From: Sipunculus nudus
Taxonomy: Eukaryota > Annelida > Sipuncula > Golfingiida > Sipunculidae
Direction: 5' to 3'
NCBI GenBank assembly: GCA_026874595.1
Contig: CM049318.1
Span: 54,453,250 to 54,517,249 of the forward strand
DNA: 64,000 bases
This document shows, one piece after another, positions 47,501 through 60,724 of this stretch (positions are counted from its first letter, which is position 1; the number at the start of each line of letters is the position of its first letter). The translations under genes were made by a program, and so were the position numbers. Under the pieces are notes generated by a model, which saw only the letters and a list, made by a program, of their open reading frames with translations, searched no databases and was not told the origin of the DNA.

Positions 47501-50500
47501 ACCTGCATGAATTATTTTTTAACACTTGAGCGTTTATTGGCTTCGTTTATTTCTGAAACACTGCATTGCATTGATATTTGAGGAATTTTGCAACACTGTG
47601 ATATATTTTGGTTAAAAACTTTTATATTTTACTAATTTGTAGTTTAAGCCTATATTTAATGACAAAATTACATTTATTTCATGAGCAAATACTTCTGCTG
47701 ATAGCTGATTTACACAAGAAGACCTATTTTTACTGGATGCATCTAATATCATCATATAAGGTTCAAATAAGGAAATATTAGAAACCACTGTCATATATTT
47801 GTTAGGCCAAACAGAGCTCCTTTGATGTGTCAGGTTTTTATGAGTGGTTTTTTTAAATAATTAATCATTAGTGATCTATGGATGTTCTTGATTTAGGTTC
47901 CCATAAAAGCAAGCTCTGATCGACAGATTCCATGTTTCAGATGAAGCCTTTTGCTCATGAATATTTATAAGTAGTGCTGAATCGATGACGTCATCTTGGG
48001 CTAATGTGCCCGGTGCATTCTGGTCACACCTGCATACTGACAAATGGCACGCACTTATGTGACATTTGTAATAATAACAACCGGCCAGGTCACTGAGTAC
48101 ACAATTGTTATTGTATTCATTCGGGGAAAAGTGTTGCTTGAACCTGAGTTTACCCAGTTGTATTTCACACTTGAGGTATAGTTTGTTTGATCAACCCAGA
48201 TTTACTTAGTTTACGGAGCGGTAGTTAAATTCGTCATACCAATTTTCCCGGGTCATTTTAATTTTTTCCTTTTTTTTTGCAAATGAAGATCTGGTTTTCG
48301 GAAATATTATTAGTATGTGCACAAGTATTATTAAGGAATTCTTCAAGGTTGGACATATACACCATTTCAAGTTCCGGAACAATATTTTTACCTAGGTAAG
48401 CTTGCATAATTTCACATACTGTACAAAAACGGGTACAAAAAGCAAAGATATATCTCACTTGTACCATATTTTTTGTTCCTATGGTCCTTGAAACAATATT
48501 TTTTGTGCGTTATTAATTATATTACAAAATTTGGTTTAAGTGTGATATGATAAAAACTGTGCTTTCTAAACTGTACTAAACTTTCTAAACTGTAGACTTT
48601 TGGGTTCATCGGGCTTTGACCCTTGATTTACTCATTTTCATTCCATTTTAAATTAATACATGCCACTGCTTGGCCTTTCAGGAGAAATTAAAATTATCGT
48701 CGATTCAGTGCTTACTAAGCCACATATTCACACAGCTGTACCTTGAACTGACAAAAAGCTCTATGACGAAATACAAAAGGCAAATGCAAAAGAAAAAGAC
48801 AAATACAGTATATATTTTAATATTTTTATTAATTTAAATACAACTAGTATACAATAAACCGGCATGAATTGATCGTGTAAAACAACACAGTGAAAATGTA
48901 AAACACACGGGGAATATCGGAAAAAATCACAACGGTTGAAGAATTTAAGGATTTCCTTAATTTTCAAATAATGCACTCTTTAGTTTGCCACCTCACTAAA
49001 AATGTAATTTTTCAATAATTAATAAGATTCTCTTTTTAAAGCCGAAATGAGGTTTCTCAATGCCAAGAGAGATTCTCGCTTAAATTTTTACATGCGGTAA
49101 TAGCGGAATAGATAGTTCGTGGACTTTTCAAATGTGCTGCTATAGCAACCAGTGCACATTAACTCAGCTAGACACAGACGCGGACCAAATGATGATTTTT
49201 AAATGGACACCACAAGTGAGATTTTCAATTTCGTAACGTTAGTGCTTTTTTTATTCGAATGGAACATAAGAATATTACCAAAACACTTGCAGCACTTTAA
49301 ATATTTCATATACATTGCATAGCGTCACTTACCAACGGTATTTCATTTCACAGTATATAATAATAATATCATGTCGGACAAGCATATCTAGAAGTTCATA
49401 TTGCAAATTTACTTCACCATAAATTACTACTGAAGAACCACTCTGGATTTATATAATAATTCTATTAAATCTCACCAAGCATGAAACTATTCCAAAATAT
49501 AAATCTACTCTTATGTTAACAATTTTACCGTTTTTCAACTTTTAACCTCCACTCATTATTACATACTATATATGATATATTGAAAACATAACTGTCATTT
49601 GTATCATCTAAAACAGGCTCTTGATCTTAATTAACGAAAATGGTATTGGAATATGATTCTCTTGCTCATAAATGAGGTTGATGTTTTTTTAGCTACACCA
49701 GGTGTCGCCTAAAATATTATCAATAGGTCATTTTCCTCGCACAGTCTTAATTTGGTATTCAATAAACCACTGTATAACGTTTGAAATATATATTCCAATA
49801 AATGCTAGAAATAAAAACTAATTATATATTTCAGTAATATGGACAATTTCCTTTATTTAAACAATAGTAATTTACATAAATGTATTTTACTATGGCTCTG
49901 TAACTAGCAAAAATTTAATAGGAACGATAGCTATAAATATTTATGCAGATATAGCTTTAAACGTTAATTTTATAAAAACATTTACATATGCCATAATACA
50001 TTTTCTTTAAGTTATTTATATTTCTGACATATGCAACTGTTTAAGATGCTCCCTAAACTAAATTTCCTTGCTAGTTCCGATTTTACTAGACTAATGATAT
50101 TTTTAATTAATTATCTAGATTAATTTGACCGAAAACAGATATCATTGGGATTAATTAACATGGTACTTCTAAAGATTGCCCGAGGCGTTGCCATACCAAC
50201 CAGCAGCCATAACCAAGGTTACCCCTGGGAACGAAATCCCGTAAAAGTTTTGATCGATTCAGGCATGACTTTGAAACTTCAGCCACTAACACAAACTTTG
50301 CTCGCGGGTATAATTTTAATGCTTTTCATGTTTCCCGTGAAAACCCAAACCTTCCGTTAGTGGCCCTTCTTCACCTCGTGCCAAATCAAAGTAAATATTC
50401 TGTAGATAAATCAATCAGCATCCGGGGACTGTCAGAAATGCCGTAATTCTGTTCCTTAGTGGGTTAACCAGACGCCAGATATCTCTCTTGTGCCTTAAAA

Positions 50501-50738
50501 GCCACTGAACAGTCTAGCCATCGTGATGTGTTCGCATTTTAAATATTTCACGGGACTGGTCTCTCCCTCTGGACCGTTGATATATAATCAACTCTTATCC
50601 CTTAAGTCCTTAGTCCAAACACAAAAATTATCTTGATTTATCAATTCAGTAAATGTTATCATAATTATTATTATTACTTTCTATATTTATCTCCCCCACT
50701 GTCATTTACATGCTTAAATCAATTCGCATCCTTCAGAG

Positions 50739-50790
<52 letters not shown>

Positions 50791-51042
50791 TGCAAATGTT
50801 ACATTTGGACAACACTTCACGTCTCCATAGAGATATAAATTAGAACAGAGATACAATAAGCTCGATATTAAACACCTTTGTTAGCAGAGAGCGGTGACCA
50901 GCGTGAGAGATGGTTTTGGAACCAGTGAGTAGTTCACGTTTATCACCACGAGAGTACAACAACGAGATTTCAGCAGATGCCCCCAGCTTATATATGAAAC
51001 ACGGAGAAAGAACTGTGATATAAGCTTGCACTCTTTCAGAGC
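47501..51042. other. AT-rich stretch without recognisable features
   Basis: Between the LINE remnant and the EF-hand gene stop. It should include the EF-hand gene 3' UTR at its right end, but I did not find a clear minus-strand AATAAA close to the stop. Only short chance frames occur. Confidence 0.5.
50741..50789. repeat. (TA)n microsatellite
   Basis: About 49 bases of TA downstream of the EF-hand gene stop. Confidence 0.97.
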
Positions 51043-51250
51043 TTAATTGAACATGTTGTGCCACAGTTGGATGAATTCCGTCTTATCCAACATCCCGTCG
51101 TCGTTTTTATCAAACATCTTCAACAACCACTGGGCTGTCTCGTCATCGTATCCGTATGTCTCCTTTATTGCTACCATAACCTCGTCAGGGGACAAAACTC
51201 CGTTGCCGTCCGTGTCCAGCTCCTCAAACTTTGCGGCCATCTCCGCGTTC
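51043..51250 (-). CDS. EF-hand calcium-binding protein, last exon with EF-hands 3 and 4
   Basis: This exon completes a Thr codon, then reads NAEMAAKFEELDTDGNGVL through to LWHNMFN and a TGA stop. Loops D-T-D-G-N-G-V-L-S-P-D-E and D-K-N-D-D-G-M-L-D-K-T-E both have the canonical calcium ligands. Acceptor CTTTTCCAG at 51251; a 5.6-kb intron separates it from the exon at 56855. An ATG inside the exon (51240) could mislead a gene finder into calling a separate 65-residue protein, but the in-frame splice and conserved helix argue that the exon is internal to a four-EF-hand protein. Likely a cytosolic calcium sensor or buffer. Confidence 0.94.
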
Positions 51251-54200
51251 CTGGAAAAGTGGGAAACAGGTGTTACACATTGTTAAATTTTGGACGCAAG
51301 AAAAACATTAAAACGAATTCCACATCCACATATTCTTCGACTTGACGTCACTTCTAAGTTCCTGTAACAATGGCTTAAACGAGTTTGCACTGTTTAGAGA
51401 TAATAAAAACGCCTGTTAAAACGAATTGGAGTCCCATCTCCTTGGGCCTATATAGATGTCACCATCTTGAATTTTATACAAGAGAAGAATGCAAAGGTAA
51501 TAAAAAAGGAAACAATTATTAGCCCAATCCCCTCGAACATGATCAAGTAAGTCCCCTACCTACTCGGATACAATCAATCAAGCCTCCCTGCCGCTACCCT
51601 TCAAACAAGTCAAACAAGTCGTTCGTGCGAGGTGTAGGGCATGACAGCAGACACCATAGCGATGGGATGCACGTTTTGATTTGTGCATTCCTTTTTTTGT
51701 TCATTCTCTAAAGATAGCGTAATTTTAAGCTTACAGGCTGTAAACAACAATGTTGTTGCAATAGGATGAATGCTCTATTTTATGACTACCGTTGGATCTT
51801 TCAGTCCGATGAAATGCCTAATTTTGAATTTACTGTCAGAATCACTTTTCATATTTTACGCCTGACCAAACTTTTAACTCTTATCCCTAAATATCCGTTT
51901 TCAATTGATTGTTTAATGTATGGGTTCTTCGCCCCGTTAAATCTTGTTACACAGGAGTACATAAAACAATGCCAGTGAAAGATTCTTTAAATTAATTTAA
52001 TCCTATGTTAATTTGTGAATGTGTAGCCTTGACGATAGTATGCCCTTTGATGGGATTCCTTTAATGATAAAATATCAAACAACAACAAAATCAGTGACGA
52101 GTGAATTAACATCTGTATATCTATGGCTTCATCTTGCAAAGCCATAAATTTGTGATCTGGATCACTCCAGCCTAGCTTTTCGTGCTCATGCAAGGGCATG
52201 GCTTTCTCTTCAGATATTTCGTACTTATAGTTATATAATACTTTATTTGTGTATTAGTGTTTTCCCAACAAAATGCTACAATGCTCGGAAAAATCTTCTT
52301 ATTGATAAATATTAAGTCAACACAAAAATTTTATATAAATGGTTAATTGTAAACCGAATCCTGACAATGTTTATTTTACGTACCACTCATTAGAACACTT
52401 TTTAGTCTCAATGTTTGTACATGATATTTACAAATTTTTTTACTTGAAATGATTGTTTGTGTTTTCTTAAGAGAATAAAAATGAATTGACATCCTTACCA
52501 TATTTTACAGACATCGAGTAATACGCGATAGTACAAGCTTAACTAAAAAAATAAAAAGAGAAGCAATTCTGGGCAGTAAAATATTAATAATGATAAAACA
52601 CCTACTTTGATTGTAGATATTAACGCTTTATTTCCAGATATTAAAAAAGATACCACTGTATAATAACAAAGTAGAAACCATTAAATTCAGGAACGTTCTA
52701 TCAATGGGATAATGGGGATTATGGCCGGGCCCAGAGTCGTTAAAAAGGCGCCCAGATTAAAAACAAATCAGATCAAAGATAAAACAACCCATAAAAGTGT
52801 TATTAGTACATGGTAAAAAGTAAAAATTAATATAATTATGGATAACACAAAATTATTTATATGGATTTTCTTCGTTGCTTATATTAGTTTCTGTTTAAAA
52901 CAATAAAAAGAGAGGGACTTTCATGTTTTTATATTATGAATCAGGATAACTGCAGATCACAGATGACAAAAACTTAAATGTTAAAATGTTAGTTTTTCAT
53001 ATAAAATGAAAATCTCCGATCCAGACGGAAAAAAGGTGCGCAAACCTTTCACATATTTTGTTTTCTTAACAGACGCAGTCTTGGCCCTCTCTGCGATTAC
53101 ACGTTAATGTGATTCCATACTCAGTAAATTTTACGTAATTGCTAAGCTCAAGGGGTTTTTAACAACAAGACCACCACAAGAGTACATAGCACCTTTGACC
53201 TCATTAAATATTTAAAGATCTTGCAGAGAATTGAAATCAGGTGGGTTACTTTATTGGCTAAGCATTCATTCATAAAAACATGTCAAATTCCTAGTTATTG
53301 TAGTAATACAACAAAAAAGTCTTATGACTTCTGACCTCGCGGATTTTGCCGATAATCGACCTTATGGAAGATACTATATTAGTAAATAAATATATATTGA
53401 GGTTCATCAAAATCCATCTTATTCTTGGTAAGTTATCGCGGCGACACTAAAGGTTGATGGACGGACAGACCTGCCCACGCTATTATACGACCCGACTTAG
53501 ACGGGCGTAGTCTTTTAATTAGAGACCTGTGCGGATGAGTCTGCTCTGGACCTCAAAGTTTATAAATACGAACCTGTAAAGATCAGTTTGTCTGTATAAT
53601 TGGAGGTCTGTAGGGTATTCCCGCCAATATCATGCAAAGGTTATATTATATTAAAAAGAGATACTATAGTCCTGGCCAAAATCAATATGAAAAATGTATT
53701 TTAAACCTGTCTGGAATTTGTCTTTAGCTCGCAAGTGTGGTAGGTAATGGTGTTCTGGTGTAACGAGGGTACCATTTCTCATGATCGACCAAAATTTCGT
53801 GCTCTCGAATTTCGTGCTCTCATGCACGATGCATTTTTTTTGCATGTTTTCCAAATGATTAAATCTTGAGGTGAGAGTCACAGAAAACTTTTTGTCCAAT
53901 GATCGATGTGTATATTAAACAACCACGGTCAAGTAAATATAAGGATATAGAATTTCAGGAACGGTGGCTGCCAGAGCGGAAGTTTGCATCATTGCGACTG
54001 AAAGGTGATATTCTGTGTTTCCTGATTTTCCGGAAGTTGGTTTCAAATTTCAGTTCATGTTCTCTTTGTTTAAAACGGAAACTGTTTCATAGGGAACCGG
54101 GATGAAATGGCTTCTGTCTTTTCAAGAGTAAAACCAACAGATTAAACTTCCTAACAACAGGTTGGAGTCAATAACCGATGAGAATAAAGTCACCAGGACA

Positions 54201-56854
54201 GGTACCATTACGAATTTAACAGTTATGAGTTGAAAAGCATGACTGAAATTAAAAAACATGATTGAAAATCCCACTCGCTCTGTTTTTACCGGTAGTTACT
54301 TCGTAATATTAGATACACACTTTACCATATCCATGCTGTGGACAAGGAATGTTTCTATCTAGGATAAATTTGCATGATAATTTTTGTTCTACATTCATTG
54401 AGAAAATAAACAATAGCACGGTATTTTAATTCTCATATCCATAATACTTTAAATCACATAGCCCAGGGCCTCAAGTCGCTTTTATTCAAAAATTGAATCC
54501 TATAGTCACCGACAAAGCGGTCCACCGCTTCCCATTGGAAGATACGGTTTTTTTGGACATCAAACTTCACATTGTCCGCTGGGTACGTCCCAATCGTATC
54601 TACGTGCCCTGTTTACAAGACCTCAAGTCATCAAATATTTCGAAAACACTCATGCTGGCTGCCATTTTGGGCATACACTAAAAGCCAGAAGTCGGATTAT
54701 TGGTATACCGCTAGTTAATGTAATAGCTGGGTAACATTATAGCCGCACGGGGAAGCACTGAGTGACCCCTGTGACTCTATGTCTTCCAAATAGTTCTGTT
54801 AGTACAATTCAATTGTGTTTCTATATTTATTTCCCAAACGAGTACCTATTCTGTGCTGTAGTGCATCAAAGTCATGTCGAAGAGAAGCGGAATAGCGTCT
54901 GTATTGACTTTGGGCATAATTTCTGCCAAACGTCATTGTATGATTGTATGAATGTAGTCATGTAGACAGTGTATTCATGCTTGCCGACACGGTGCCAAGT
55001 TTCAATCGTTGCTGGCACAGCCCAGTAAGATCAACTGAACTATTGCAATGCCAGTGGCCCACACGTCCGCAGAAGTATTACATTTGACTCGCCTCGGTGG
55101 TTTATTTTATTCAGCTTCATGACTTGTGGTACAATGAAGTTTTCGCCCCCTTTGCTTCGTTGAGGGAGGCATCATTACCAAGAATTTATCTATATCATCA
55201 TATGAAATTTTATTTAGGTAATATAGGGAATACTGAAGTAATATCCGTTGACGAGGCAATTTTAAAACTTCATTAACGGTCTTGCTTTTTCTTTTGATAT
55301 TGTCTCAGAAGGCTATATTATATATTTGTCCGTCTATGTTTCCGTAGTATCTTAGAAAGCCATCCCACATTTATGGCTATGGATACGACAAGCATTTCTG
55401 GCCTTTGCATACCTTTGGAAATCGCACTGATCAAAAGCCAGACTGGGGTCTTATACTTATTCTAATGAGACGTGGGTTCGAATTCGTCGCTGCAACACTT
55501 TTATTATATCCCGGAAGCCTGTTGTGCCCTCTGACCTTTAGTTCAACAGACGAATGCAGACTGGTGTTTGCGCTTAAAACATGACACTACTAATTAGTCC
55601 GTTAATGATGACCGCATAATAATGACATGGAAATTTGAATATTGTTACAAGGCGATGTTATATTTTTCACTGATTTATGAATACTATAAAAATCATACAC
55701 ATTGTCACCTCGATTTTTCGCCATTACCAGGATCATAAGAAATACTGGCGGCATGTCCTGGTCGGGGTGACCGCGGATGGCAAATGAAGTGGGTTTTATT
55801 GTCTTGGGGATTTTGCTACACAGTTAGCACAACCCTCTCACATTTGGATTAATCTGGCTGCCCATTAGGAATAACCCTTTTGCTTAATTCAGCGCCATGG
55901 TTTATATCATGAGCGGTTATTTTAACAGACAGCGTAAACAGAGCATTGTAAAATGCCGTGGCTAACGACTGTTTGGAAGGGATTGTAAGATATTAAAGGC
56001 ACAACCATATGAATTCAATAGATCAACTTCCTAACTTAGACACGGGTTTATAATGCAATTGATACAACCAGATACAACTGTCGATGGCTCTTGAAGAAAC
56101 CGATATTATGATATAGCCACTGAATAAAAGGTTAAACAGAAACTATCCAAATAATATTTTTATTAATATATTTATAGCATGAAAAATAAAAAGGTAAAGA
56201 CACAACCTATTTTTTCTTAGTGTTTTAAGACCGATAGATATTTCTTTATTATTCAAATGGAAAACGTCTAAACTTTAGCCCGCTGTTTATCATTGTTACA
56301 ATCCAAGATATTAACGTGCATTATTTCAAATATAAACGTGCAATTATCATTCTAATATTAGAAAACCGTACCTTTATTTCTGACCAAAAAAGGGTCTAAA
56401 CGAATACATTTACAAATTACTGTGTCATACAAAATATCGGAATATTTTGTAAAATCAAATCGATCATTATAGGTGGATCAATGATAGATATGACCGCTTC
56501 TCCCGACAACATTCCTTAAATTTTACAGTGATTTGAATACATTATATAATTACTGGTTCTGCTTTTATCCTCTCCTAGTGTTGGAATCGTTTAAAAGACC
56601 AACCTAATTCCTTCCTTACGTCACGGACTGTGTCAGAGGCTGCCCGGCGTCATAAATGCCATCCCTTGTAAAATGTTAAACTCTAAGATGTAGGGTATGT
56701 AGGCGTTACTGGATGACCCCTTTTTGTGATACTTTACCAGCTTTTTTTCAAGAATGACTATTGAGATAAAATGACATCTATAATGACTTTATAATGATAT
56801 TTGAAGAAATTCATATATCCAGCAGGAAATCTGAATAAATATAAAAAGACTTAC
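51251..56854 (-). other. 5.6-kb intron of the EF-hand gene
   Basis: Bounded by donor GTAAG (56854) and acceptor TTTTCCAG (51251) on the minus strand. It holds the dispersed repeat at 53165-53515 and a weak B-box-like GGGTTCGAATTCG near 55474. Otherwise unrecognised. Confidence 0.8.
53165..53515 (+). repeat. Dispersed repeat with ACGGAC microsatellite (copy 2)
   Basis: Related to 1430-1930: it shares ACCTTTGACCTCATTAAATA, GGATTTTGCCGATAA, ATCAAAATCCATCTTATTC and GGTAAGTTATCGCGGCGACA, and ends GGACGGACAGACC then a hairpin-like CCCGACTTAGACGGG. It lies in the EF-hand gene intron in antisense orientation. Confidence 0.75.
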
Positions 56855-57064
56855 GTTGCTTTGAGCGCAGCATAGAAATCTGAGAACTCCTCAATGTCGA
56901 GCTTGTTGTTCTGGTCGCTGTCGAATTTCTTCAGGAGGCAAATGACTTTTTCCGGCGGGAAGTTGAACGGAGCTTTCTCCAAGATGGACGAGGCCTCGGC
57001 AAGTGTGACGTAACCGTTACCATCTTTGTCATACTCCCGGAACCTGGGGACCAGGGTACTCTTT
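56855..57064 (-). CDS. EF-hand calcium-binding protein, exon with EF-hands 1 and 2 (5' exon not found)
   Basis: One base, 69 codons, then two bases, starting KSTLVPRFREYDKDGNGY. Two calcium loops are visible: D-K-D-G-N-G-Y-V-T-L-A-E (canonical ligands at 1, 3, 5, 9, 12) and D-S-D-Q-N-N-K-L-D-I-E-E (Asn instead of the usual Gly at position 6). Acceptor TCTTACAG at 57065, donor GTAAG at 56854. The exon ends AC and is completed by G of the next exon to Thr. The architecture of two EF-hand pairs resembles calmodulin/troponin C-like sensors. An upstream exon supplying the start and ending in phase 2 is required; I did not find one in 57.1-64 kb, so it may lie beyond the window. Membership in a named family cannot be decided. 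Confidence 0.93.
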
Positions 57065-57184
57065 CTGTAAGATATAAAAGTTTTAAAATATTTATTTGTC
57101 GCGACACATTTCAACACAGTATTATGGCACATCAAAGTTGAATCAAGGAATTAGGAAAAAGGGGTGGTCTAACCCAGGAAGACT

Positions 57185-57346
57185 AATGACAGATTCTAAA
57201 AAAAGTCACCAGGTCTGGTAAAGGTGTGTGTGTGAGGGGGGGGGGGGGTTGGCAGGCCGAAAAAAACTTGGCCTGAAACCCTTAAAAAAGGTGGAAAGGG
57301 GTCCGGACACAAAGGATCACCCCCTCCCCTTGATCCGCCTCTGCAT
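57185..57346 (-). mobile_element. hAT-like MITE fragment
   Basis: The right end CCCCTTGATCCGCCTCTGCAT is the complement of ATGCAGAGGCGGATCAAGGG, matching the CAGTGGCGGATCCAG-type terminus, with a G-rich/C-rich interior including a long G run near 57236. It lies just upstream of the last EF-hand exon found. Confidence 0.4.
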
Positions 57347-57539
57347 ATGTAGCTATGATTGATCCCAAATGAGGCGTAAAAGGTGGACCAATGGAGGGGG
57401 GGGGGGGGTGTCTCTGAAAATGCAAATGTTGTCAGGCCGGTACACACTGCTGGATATCTGCCAAAGGATCAACCATTCACGTGACCAAACTTCAACTTCC
57501 GGTCACGTGGCAACCCGACTACACAGCAGTGAGATAGGA

Positions 57540-57905
57540 CTTCAGTCCAAGTTTGCAGGACTCTGACTTGGATCCGATGGGCCAGGACTCGAACCTGTAC
57601 TCTGACTTGGAGGTCAGGACTCGAGCAATCAGACCGAGTTTATCTTGAGTCTTCTAGATAAAGTTTTTTGTGACATAAAAAATAGAAAACACCCCCCATT
57701 CCCCCCCAACCAAAAAAAAATGAATAGATCCTGCAAAATCAATTTGAGCATTCAAACCTTTGAAACATTTTGCTTTTTTTGTCGTGAAGATATTTTATTG
57801 GACTTGGACTCGGACTTGGATTTGGTTTATAAAGGCTCCGACTTGATATGCTGGACTTGGACTCGAACTTCGAAGGACTCTGACTTGGGCTTGGACTCGA
57901 CAAAC
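57540..57905. repeat. Degenerate GACTTGGACTCG-type short repeat
   Basis: Interrupted runs such as GGACTTGGACTCGGACTTGG, GGACTCGAACCTGTACTCTG and TGACTTGGGCTTGGACTCG, in two blocks separated by 57640-57780. Similar to the GACTCGGACTC units at 32.0-32.6 and 35.4-35.9 kb. The overlapping 112-codon frame is fortuitous. Confidence 0.7.
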
Positions 57906-60510
57906 CTAGATCAGGAATTGTATTTTGGTTCAATTCAAAGGACACTGAAAAATATTATATCGCGAATATTTATTTTAGAATAATATTACTCAAACTGATA
58001 CAATGTCGATTATGGGTAAAATTTGTAAATATAGTATTTTTCCTGTAAGTCTGAAATTGCCACATGATCTGCCAAAGCAATGTTAAACAACGGTCTTCCA
58101 GTAAAGTGGAAGGCAGTCAGCTTGTTCAGTATTTAGCGATTAATCTTTTCAGTCTTATTAATGATGATTATAATCAATGATATCGGAACTGAAATATAAG
58201 AGAATCGATGTTATCGTAGTATCCGCAGAGAGCAGTAGTTCCACTAAGGTTACGATCAGATGAGTTTCTCTGAGGCCACGATAAAGCTGCCAATTTTGAG
58301 TTATTGCATCTAGCCTAAGGATTTTGATTAATGGTCGCGTCGCTCTTCCCCTGATCTTCAGTAACGTATCATAAAGAGAGACAAAAAAAGTTTTATTTCA
58401 TTTCTTAACCTTAAATTTCCAACCCTTCTAATATCCTGGAAACATACGTTTTATTCTTTGGCAGTGTGTACCAACCATATTTACCGAGAAAATGCGAGAA
58501 AATGGTCATGGATTTGTGTGCTGTTCATACATATGTTTATTTCTCCAATATTCGCAGGAAATACCAATAAGTTCTGCTTTGTTGAGCATTGTTTGAGTCA
58601 TGTTTGCAGTACTGCAGAATGGTTTTATAAAGACCATCTGTCCTTAATTGACATAGCTGCGGAGGACACCAGACAACCAGCACGTTGCTTTCTGTTTTAT
58701 ATGCAGAATCTTGTCTATGTAATAATGTTAAAGTGACCAATTCGCTTACCATGCATGTTAAATATGTAAGAAATATAGTGTTTTGATCCTTAAAATATTA
58801 CAGTATCATTCGTTCCAAACCGATTGCTTTTTCATGTACATATGTAGTTATAAGCTAGAATCGGGCGCGATCAATGAAGCAAAACATCAACCTAGGCCGC
58901 ACGCTACCTGGTGGCTTAATCTCGCAACTTCACAAATCAAAAATGTTCAAGCTTCCGACCGGTGTTTTTTCTGTGCTGCTTCTTTCTTGTTTCTTCTCTT
59001 TGTAGTCGCGCATGCGCAAAATCTTATCGCTGGTCACGCAGTCTTTTTGTGTTAAAAAGACACTCAGCGACTGTGTGTTCTCCATAAAGAACCACAACAA
59101 TATATAAACAGGTAAATTATAGATAAAAAGTTCGTGTGCCAGGCTAGTATTGCCGGGAAACTTTTGTATTCAGCCTAAAATGAATTAATAGCGTGAGATG
59201 AAATACATATCATTGCAAATGTTAATACTTTCAACTTTAATTTTTTACATACTTCCTTCGATACCGTTTGTGGACCTATCTACTGTCTTTGAAGTCCTTG
59301 CATTTTTAGAGGACACCTATACTAAGCGCTACGAAGCAACGGATGCACAAATCCCGTCCGAGAGTAAAAAGTCTTAGACTGATAGCCTTGTCCTTGGCAA
59401 ACTTATCCCTTAAAGATCTCAAAATGGATTTCAGTTTGTATATTTACAAATAACATGACTTATAAACCTTATTTGTTCTGCAAAGTTTTTGCTGTTTGCT
59501 TTCCAGTCAACACCGTCTGTTGGTTTTTGTTCAAATATTTTCTAAGCTCTTTAGGGTATCGACTTTTAATTCAGAAAGAATTTATCCACTCAATGAGCCC
59601 CATCTTAGTTTACCTAAGTCCTTGATACAATATGAAAAAGCTAAGCGTTCAAATCCGTGTAACATATTTCTGCGCATTCAGTCACCAGGGATTCACAATC
59701 AATTTAGCCAAGCATAAGACTGTTTATGCTATCATTGTGCGGTTATCATTGTAACCATGCGTCGACTGTCCGTGTTGGTTATAATGAAATAAGCGGCTTG
59801 ATCAAGCGCCAGTTGAAACAAAATAATAATTAATACCGCCCTGTTTGACAGTATTACGCAAAACCAGCCTTTATGAAAACTTTATCTTTCCCAGCTATGC
59901 AGCTATACTAGCCAGGCTACTAGAGTCCTAAGCTCGCTTGGACAGAAAAAGGCGGCTAACTTTAGTAAAAGTGGAGTTTCGTGGCTCGACTCGGCTTGCA
60001 AAACCTGTTCTTTTGACGATGTTAAAAAGTACCCGTTTTAATTAAACACATTATCTATTTTACGTGTGACATATTGCTTCTATTTTACATTTAACTAGTT
60101 TGTAGTTACATATCATGTATGGTTTATTATGGTCGTGTTAGAAGCCAACACGGTAATCCTAACAATCACATAGTTTCCTTTCAGCGACAAGAAACAAAAA
60201 GAACCTGAACATTTTTGCAAATGTTGTTCTCCATTTGAACGCCTTGAACTTCAACTTTGCCATTCAGTATTAAAAATCAACAAAACTAACTTTGTATTAG
60301 TCTGTATTCATTTCGGGTATTTTTAATTAACTGTAAAAGATTCATCTGTTTTGTATTATTTTTTACTCATGCCAAACTGAGCTGCACAAAATCAGCTCAC
60401 GTCGGTTTCATGAAATATCGGCGGCGCCTCCTGATAAACTCGGCTCGGTTTTATCTTAACTCGGCTTCCGGCGGCGCAAACGCCGGGCTCCACTGGCTAC
60501 ACTACACATA

Positions 60511-60724
60511 CAACGGTTACATACACCGATTACACCCATTCTGACACAGGACCAACCGGTTAAAAACTTGAAAGTGGATGCACAATGCGATACCACGCTC
60601 TCATTGGTCTGCTTTCAACTCTTTGCTCCGTGCCAGCCCTGGTGGCGAAACTCGAGAAACTTTGCTATTCAAAGCAGCGGTTGAAACAAAGGCGATCTGG
60701 AAAGACTGCAGTGTATAACCGTTG
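60511..60724 (+). mobile_element. MITE-like element, copy 4
   Basis: Terminal inverted repeats CAACGGTTACATACACC and TGCAGTGTATAACCGTTG. The interior GTGGATGCACAATGCGATAC, CTCTCATTGGTCTGC and GTGCCAGCCCTGGTGGC matches copies at 3123, 3547 and 23545. About 214 bp and non-coding. The clearest copy for defining the family ends. Confidence 0.72.

Noticed and set aside
51047-51345. 79- and 95-codon + frames over the EF-hand exon
   Set aside because: Antisense shadows of the minus-strand EF-hand exon.
57645-57983. 112-codon + frame as a gene
   Set aside because: Built largely on GACTTGGACTCG repeats and poly(C)/poly(A) runs; no domain or splice support.
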